DNA of 18,615 nt from Gemmatimonadales bacterium UBA4456 (GTDB taxonomy: Bacteria; Gemmatimonadota; Gemmatimonadetes; Longimicrobiales; Gaopeijiaceae). Under the pieces are notes generated by a model. It was not told the DNA's origin and did not search any database. It saw only the letters and a program-made list of their open reading frames with translations. Shown here in pieces: positions 15,407-18,615 of this stretch. The stretch is from the NCBI GenBank assembly GCA_002390225.1, contig DGOW01000065.1:555-19169 (forward strand), given 5' to 3'. How positions within the stretch are numbered: the first letter of the stretch is position 1; every line of letters starts with the position of its first letter. The translations under genes and the position numbers were made by a program.

Positions 15407-16078
15407 ATGCAGCTCATCGATACGGTTTCGATTCCAGGCGCGGACAACGAGCTGGCACTCTACAAAAGAGGAAAGGACTATTTCATCAAGATCCTGGGCG
15501 GCCAGGACCTGATGAACACGAGAGCGCATGCGTCGGAGGACGCCTTGGGCGAAATCGCGTCCGCGGGCCTGCGGCAGACGCGCCAGGCACGTGTCCTTAT
15601 CGGTGGGTTAGGCATGGGGTTTACCCTGTCCGCTGCGCTGAGGCAGCTGGGCGTCGACGCTGAGGTCGTGGTCGCTGAGATCGTGCCTGGGGTCATCGAC
15701 TGGAACCGGGGCGTTCTTGCAGAGTTCGCCGGTCGTCCTCTGGAAGACTCACGCACTCTCATTCAGGCAGTCGATGTGGCGATCCTGCTCCGAAACGAAC
15801 GCGTGGGGTTCGACGCGATCGTGCTCGACGTGGACAATGGGCCGGACGCGCTGACGCGAGCCTCGAATCAGTGGCTGTACTCCCGGAAAGGGCTGTCCGT
15901 GATCCTCCAGGCACTCCGACCGGGGGGCGCGTTGGCGGTCTGGTCTGCAGGGCCGGACAGGGCGTTCACGAAGAGGCTTCAGGCCGCAGGCTTCGTAGTC
16001 GAGGAGGTCTCGGTACGAGCCCATGCAGGAAAAGGCGCACGTCACGTGGTCTGGTTAGCGAGACCAAGCTCGCCTTGA
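15407..16078 (+). CDS. spermidine-synthase-like Rossmann methyltransferase-fold protein
   Basis: 223 residues. The SAM-type binding loop is VLIGGLGMGFT (63-73), followed by an acidic strand end (VVVAEIVPGVIDWNRG) and the DVDNGPDALT segment (141-150). ALRPGGALAVWSAGPD then matches post-motif strands of spermidine-synthase-like proteins. Many bacteria carry this short form lacking the N-terminal beta domain of true SpeE. A polyamine aminopropyltransferase role is therefore unproven, and a methyltransferase-like role is equally possible. ATG 15407 (MQLIDTVSIPG) is the start that fits family N-termini. The frame is open back to 15215, but those 64 residues overlap the divergent gene and look non-coding. 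The SD is weak. Cytoplasmic, apparently monocistronic. Confidence 0.88.
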   Translation: MQLIDTVSIPGADNELALYKRGKDYFIKILGGQDLMNTRAHASEDALGEIASAGLRQTRQARVLIGGLGMGFTLSAALRQLGVDAEVVVAEIVPGVIDWNRGVLAEFAGRPLEDSRTLIQAVDVAILLRNERVGFDAIVLDVDNGPDALTRASNQWLYSRKGLSVILQALRPGGALAVWSAGPDRAFTKRLQAAGFVVEEVSVRAHAGKGARHVVWLARPSSP

Positions 16079-16192
16079 ACCTTGGTTCTGTTGGCCAACC
16101 ATACGTCTCTGACCTGAACCGAGCAGACCAGCCTGGACCCAGTCGTCGACGTCTCAGAAGCATCGAGCGTGGCAGCTGCCAGCGACCGAGTC

Positions 16193-16221
16193 GGGAAGGT
16201 CTCTACGTCGGACGCCTTCCC
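16193..16221. repeat. 7-bp inverted repeat downstream of the spermidine-synthase-like gene
   Basis: GGGAAGG (16193-16199) and CCTTCCC (16215-16221) with a 15-nt spacer lie in the 229-base gap before the next gene. No U-run follows, so it is a weak terminator candidate at best. Nothing else was recognised in that gap. Confidence 0.3.
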
Positions 16222-16307
16222 ACGAGCTTAGCTTGAGGGGATACTCCATTGGAACACCGCGCGGACTCCAGTCGGGAGGGCGCAGGCCGGACGCACCGGG
16301 AGGCACA

Positions 16308-16481
16308 GTGGCGCGACGCACGAACTACGGTTTCGAAAAGAAGCAGCGTGAACTGAAGAAGCAGAAAAAAAAGCAGGAGAAGGCCGAACGGCGTGCCCGT
16401 GAGGCTGCCAGCTCAGAATCCGAAACCGGCGAGGCCTCAGAGTCGACGCCTGCCGAGTCGGAACCGTCCGAGGACGAGTGA
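16308..16481 (+). CDS. small Lys-rich/acidic-tailed conserved protein
   Basis: 57 residues with a bipolar make-up: a basic helical first half (MARRTNYGFEKKQRELKKQK, then KKQEKAERRARE) and a Ser/Glu-rich acidic tail with no basic residue. The MAR-x-NYGFEK opening followed by a Lys-rich helix resembles a short hypothetical family common in Proteobacteria and others, with no known function. A nucleic-acid or ribosome contact is a guess from charge alone. The start is GTG 16308, with GGGAGG four bases upstream. A longer frame from 16233 has no comparable SD and adds a Gly/Arg stretch that does not fit. It stands alone, followed by a GC hairpin. Confidence 0.78.
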   Translation: MARRTNYGFEKKQRELKKQKKKQEKAERRAREAASSESETGEASESTPAESEPSEDE

Positions 16482-16511
16482 CGAAGGGTCTCAGCCAAGA
16501 GAGAGGAGACG

Positions 16512-16532
16512 CGGGCCCGACTTCACGGCCCG
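16512..16532 (+). terminator. GC-rich hairpin after the small Lys-rich gene
   Basis: CGGGCC (16512-16517) and GGCCCG (16527-16532) with a 9-nt loop, 30 bases after the stop at 16481. It has no U-run, so it is weak as an intrinsic terminator, but its position before the new promoter fits a transcription end. Confidence 0.3.
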
Positions 16533-16631
16533 TGAGACGGACGCCACGACGGTGACGGTCGCAACCACAGGCGCCAGAGTCATGCCTGTGCTCCAAGCGG
16601 CAGAATCGGCGCCCCGTTCTTCAGAATTTTC

Positions 16632-16660
16632 TGTACAAGGATCACCCTTGATTGTATAAT
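16632..16660 (+). promoter_or_regulatory. strong sigma70-type promoter
   Basis: -35 TGTACA (16632-16637), exact 17-bp spacer, -10 TATAAT (16655-16660, full consensus), in an AT-rich patch (16620-16685) that stands out from the GC-rich surroundings. The spacer holds the inverted repeat CAAGG-ATCAC-CCTTG (16636-16650), which could be an operator. The expected start is near 16667, giving a leader of about 150 nt before the 60-residue gene. Confidence 0.6.
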
Positions 16661-16666
16661 AATTGT

Positions 16667-16820
16667 ATAGCTTTTTGTTAGACTAGTGTGCCTCAGGCGC
16701 CGGAGACACTCAACAGTACGTTGTGAACTCCGGTTGTGATCGCGCATGCAGGCTAGGAGTCCCGTATTGCCCCTAGCCCTCGTGCAGACACAGGCACGAT
16801 TCCTCGCTACGAGTAAACGC
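16667..16820 (+). promoter_or_regulatory. structured 5' leader of the two tiny membrane-protein genes
   Basis: The leader carries at least two perfect hairpins: GGCTAGG/CCTAGCC (16751-16757 with 16772-16778, 14-nt loop) and CGTGC/GCACG (16781-16785 with 16794-16798, 8-nt loop). A possible upstream structure forms around GGCGCC near 16700. It ends in GAGTAAACGC before ATG 16821. It could be a cis-regulatory leader or encode a small RNA. No known riboswitch class was recognised. Confidence 0.35.
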
Positions 16821-17003
16821 ATGAATTTGACTAAGGTCCAGACGGCCAAGGCGTTCTTTCTCCTTGCTGCCTTCATCTCGCTCCTCCTCTCGGTCGGTCT
16901 CTGGTTCTCCGGCTACAAGGATGAGGGGCTCTTCGTGGGCATCTGGGTCCCCTCCATTTGCTCTGCTGGCGCTCTGATGTTCGCGGGAGGTTCGATTGAC
17001 TGA
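16821..17003 (+). CDS. 60-residue two-helix membrane protein
   Basis: A tiny integral membrane protein with helices at about residues 11-29 (AFFLLAAFISLLLSVGLWF) and 37-56 (LFVGIWVPSICSAGALMF), joined by a short polar turn (SGYKDEG). The GLFVGIWVPSI segment looks like a conserved motif of small hypothetical membrane proteins seen in many bacteria; no function is known to me. ATG 16821 has GAG seven bases upstream. An in-frame ATG at 16746 would put the leader hairpins inside the coding sequence and is less likely. It overlaps the next gene by 8 bases and probably shares its transcript. Confidence 0.72.
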   Translation: MNLTKVQTAKAFFLLAAFISLLLSVGLWFSGYKDEGLFVGIWVPSICSAGALMFAGGSID

Positions 17004-17121
17004 CGAGATCCTGTTCGCTATTGGCTGCGGCGTCACCTTCCTTTTTCTGGTCGGCGGGTACATCGCGTTCCGAGCCAGCTTTGCAGCTGATTCTTCATCA
17101 GGAGTTCAGGGCAGTACCTGA
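16996..17121 (+). CDS. 41-residue single-helix membrane protein
   Basis: Start TTG 16996 with a strong SD (GGGAGG at 16985-16990, five bases upstream), stop TGA at 17119-17121. The product opens MTDEILFAIGCGVTFLFLVG, then has a basic FR after the helix and a Ser-rich polar tail. The one hydrophobic segment spans about residues 5-25, with acidic residues before it and an Arg just after. It overlaps the upstream 60-residue gene by 8 bases, which points to coupled translation and perhaps a complex of the two. No family was recognised. Confidence 0.6.
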   Translation: MTDEILFAIGCGVTFLFLVGGYIAFRASFAADSSSGVQGST

Positions 17122-17122
17122 T

Positions 17123-17144
17123 TGGCACGCTGAATGACGTGCCA
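17123..17144 (+). terminator. hairpin just after the 41-residue gene
   Basis: TGGCACG (17123-17129) and CGTGCCA (17138-17144) form a perfect 7-bp stem with an 8-nt loop, starting two bases after the stop codon. No U-run follows. It may protect or end the small-gene transcript. Confidence 0.4.
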
Positions 17145-17302
17145 CCCTGAACCGAGACCAGCGCTGATGTCAGGATCCGGCAGCTGAGCGAACACCGATG
17201 GCTGCGGCTCTGACATGAAGAGGTGGTATCGCACTGGGGAGGCCCTAAGCCAGCTAGGCGGCTGGAGACCAGAATCGACACAACCGCCGCATTGAGGCCC
17301 AG

Positions 17303-17340
17303 AAAAAACCCCGCCCAAGGTCGCAACCTCGAGCGGGGTC
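17303..17340 (-). terminator. intrinsic terminator downstream of tRNA-Ala
   Basis: On the minus strand ACCCCGC pairs with GCGGGGT, with an inner AGGT/ACCT stem and a TGCG loop, and runs directly into six T residues (plus-strand A run 17303-17308). It begins 14 bases past the tRNA 3' end, a classical rho-independent terminator. Confidence 0.88.
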
Positions 17341-17354
17341 TTCATTTCCTGAAG

Positions 17355-17427
17355 TGGAGCCAGGCGGGCTCGAACCGCCGACCCCCTGCTTGCAAAGCAG
17401 GCGCTCTCCCAACTGAGCTATGGCCCC
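17355..17427 (-). tRNA. tRNA-Ala (anticodon TGC)
   Basis: 73 nt. The 5' acceptor strand GGGGCCA pairs with TGGCTCC, including the G3-U70 wobble pair that identifies alanine tRNAs, with discriminator A73. The D-loop segment is AGCTCAGTTGGGAGAGC, the anticodon stem is CCTGC/GCAGG around a TTTGCAA loop, and the T-arm contains GGTTCGAGCC. CCA is not encoded, so it must be added by a nucleotidyltransferase. It appears to be a single tRNA unit followed by its own terminator. Confidence 0.97.
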
Positions 17428-17930
17428 AAGGTGTTCTGTTGCCAAGACTTGGCGGAATCGTGGACTGACCCGTTGCCTGCTCAAGTCTCACATAAGTGTC
17501 ATTTCGGCCGTCTTCCGGGGTCCGCTTGTTTCCGCTCGACCCATCTTGGCCAACTCAGCCCAGCCCTCTCTGGTCGCTGAACTTGGAGAACAATATACAT
17601 CCATTCGTGGTCACCTGGGCAGACCAATTTCTGCCATTCGACAATCTCCCGTTGAGGTTGGTGGATTCAACGCTGGCGAAGGTTGAGACCGGACTACATG
17701 TCTAGATGCGTCACGCGGGCGTGAGGCTTGTCTTGTTGGTACCTCGCAGGCTTGTCGGGTAACAGTCAGGCGTTATTCGCCTACCGCGGGGCGATCCAGA
17801 TTGTGAGGGAAGGATCCACTGCAAGACCGAGCGCAAGAGAAAAAGCGGTTCCCACTGCGGCCTCCCGCGACTGCAGCAATCGCTTGATAGGCAGTTCATC
17901 GGTTGGACCGGCACAGTGCTCAGTAGGCGA
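17428..17930. other. gene-free stretch of about 500 bases
   Basis: No convincing coding frame with an SD or protein-like sequence was found on either strand. It holds a compact palindrome TCACGC-GG-GCGTGA (17711-17724) and a 9-bp direct repeat AGGCTTGTC (17724-17732 and 17748-17756). It must contain the tRNA promoter on its left side and the 3' end of the SMP-30 transcript on its right, but neither was resolved. Confidence 0.5.
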
Positions 17931-18615
17931 TTAGAAGCCCACGCCTTTCGCGTTAAGCCGGATCCGGAGCAGGTACGTATCAGCGGTGATGTACAGGGTG
18001 GAGCCATCATCACCGAAGGTGCAGTTAGAAGTTCGCTGTGTGGTGTTTAGCGAACCTAGATGTTCACCAGTTGGGCTCAGGATCATGACACCGTTACCGG
18101 GACCGGCCACGTACAGGGTTCCGTCCTGGTCAACAGCGAGGCCATCACCCCAGGACTCGAAAAAGATTCTACCTTCTCCGAGATCTCCGTTTGGCTCAAC
18201 CGGGAAGGCCATGATCACCGGCTGGTTCAAGTCCGAGTTGGCGACATAAAGAATGTCCTCATCTGGCGAAAAAGCGATCCCGTTTGGCCGGGACAGGTCA
18301 TCGACCAAAAGCGTCACTGAACCGTCCGTCGCGATCCGATAGACCCCCTGAAAGCCGAGTTCTTTCGCTGGATCGTCCACACCCTGCTCCAGCCCATAGG
18401 GTGGATCAGTGAAGTAGAGGTCACCGTTCCGCCGGATGGCAACGTCGTTGGGCGAGTTGAAGCGTCGTCCCTCGAACCGAGCCGCAAGAGTCTCGAAGTC
18501 TGGCTCGGGAGCGTCCATGGGTCCGGCAAGCCGCGCGATGCGACGGTCCCCGTGCTGAGCAAGGACTAGGCGCCCCTCTCCATCCAGCAGAAGACCGTTC
18601 GACCCTGGCTCGCCC
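17931..18615 (-). CDS. SMP-30/gluconolactonase family protein, N-terminus cut by window edge
   Basis: The visible 228 residues form a six-bladed propeller of the SMP-30/gluconolactonase/LRE type. Family marks appear in order: GSNGLLLDGEGRLVLAQHGD, then RFNSPNDVAIRRNGDLYFTD, LSRPNGIAFSPDEDILYVAN and SWGDGLAVDQDGTLYVAG. The Asn of NSPND, the Asn of RPNG and the Asp of GDGLAVD fit metal and substrate ligands. Members hydrolyse sugar lactones such as gluconolactone, often in the periplasm. The frame is open to the right edge with no start in view; an internal ATG at 18518 is not the start because typical family sequence continues upstream of it. It ends in LLRIRLNAKGVGF and TAA at 17931. Confidence 0.9.
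   Translation of the reverse strand, partial: GEPGSNGLLLDGEGRLVLAQHGDRRIARLAGPMDAPEPDFETLAARFEGRRFNSPNDVAIRRNGDLYFTDPPYGLEQGVDDPAKELGFQGVYRIATDGSVTLLVDDLSRPNGIAFSPDEDILYVANSDLNQPVIMAFPVEPNGDLGEGRIFFESWGDGLAVDQDGTLYVAGPGNGVMILSPTGEHLGSLNTTQRTSNCTFGDDGSTLYITADTYLLRIRLNAKGVGF

Noticed and set aside
16580..16876. 98-codon minus-strand frame over the promoter and leader
   Set aside because: Covers the AT-rich promoter and the start of the 60-residue gene; no SD and an unlikely sequence.
17420..17686. 88-codon plus-strand frame starting in the tRNA
   Set aside because: Begins inside the antisense of tRNA-Ala and shows no conserved or structured features.
17711..17724. Palindrome TCACGC-GG-GCGTGA as a terminator of the SMP-30 gene
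   Set aside because: The loop is too small and no U-run follows; it lies over 200 bases from the stop codon.

Overview
The window is GC-rich, densely coded bacterial chromosome. Its gene families suggest a free-living, probably marine or soil member of the Gemmatimonadota or a related group. They include a Tat-exported amidase, secreted creatininase-like proteins, a long secreted protein with Asp-box (BNR) repeats, a VC1184-type class V aminotransferase, several lipoproteins and an SMP-30 lactonase. This placement is inferred from gene content; no rRNA or marker phylogeny is available here. GTG and TTG starts are common and several starts were set from Shine-Dalgarno (SD) sequences.

Left part (1-7414, minus strand): a tightly packed six-gene run transcribed right to left. 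The order is an RnfD/NqrB-like membrane protein fused to a disulfide-type Sel1/Hcp repeat tail, a secreted tandem creatininase-like protein, a class V PLP aminotransferase, class I mannose-6-phosphate isomerase, an 88-residue protein, and a Tat-signal amidase cut by the window edge. The last three overlap by 4 bases each. The creatininase-like gene has a hairpin that covers its SD. Several products act outside the cytoplasm (two C-N hydrolase-fold proteins and the repeat tail), so uptake and breakdown of amides or peptide-like nutrients is a reasonable but unproven theme.

Middle part: divergent from that run is a 1051-residue secreted beta-propeller (Asp-box) protein (7585-10740). A bidirectional terminator-like hairpin separates it from a second minus-strand series (10824-15238): a lipoprotein with an HExxH zinc motif, a YqgE/AlgH protein, a diacylglycerol-kinase family protein, a probable small lipoprotein gene with an in-frame TGA, an exported lipase-like alpha/beta hydrolase, an ABM-type small protein with a TTG start, and a five-helix membrane protein.

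Right part (15407-17121, plus strand): a spermidine-synthase-like methyltransferase-fold protein, a small Lys-rich/acidic protein, then a strong AT-rich promoter with a structured leader of about 150 nt that leads to two overlapping tiny membrane-protein genes (60 and 41 residues). Facing them on the minus strand are a tRNA-Ala(TGC) with an intrinsic terminator, a gene-free stretch of about 500 bases, and an SMP-30/gluconolactonase gene truncated by the right edge.

No rRNA, CRISPR array, insertion sequence or phage gene was seen. The most unusual items are the tandem creatininase-like protein with a changed metal-ligand pattern in both halves, the RnfD-Sel1 fusion with four CX7C pairs, the small protein coupled to the Tat amidase, and the two-gene micro-membrane-protein operon with its structured leader.
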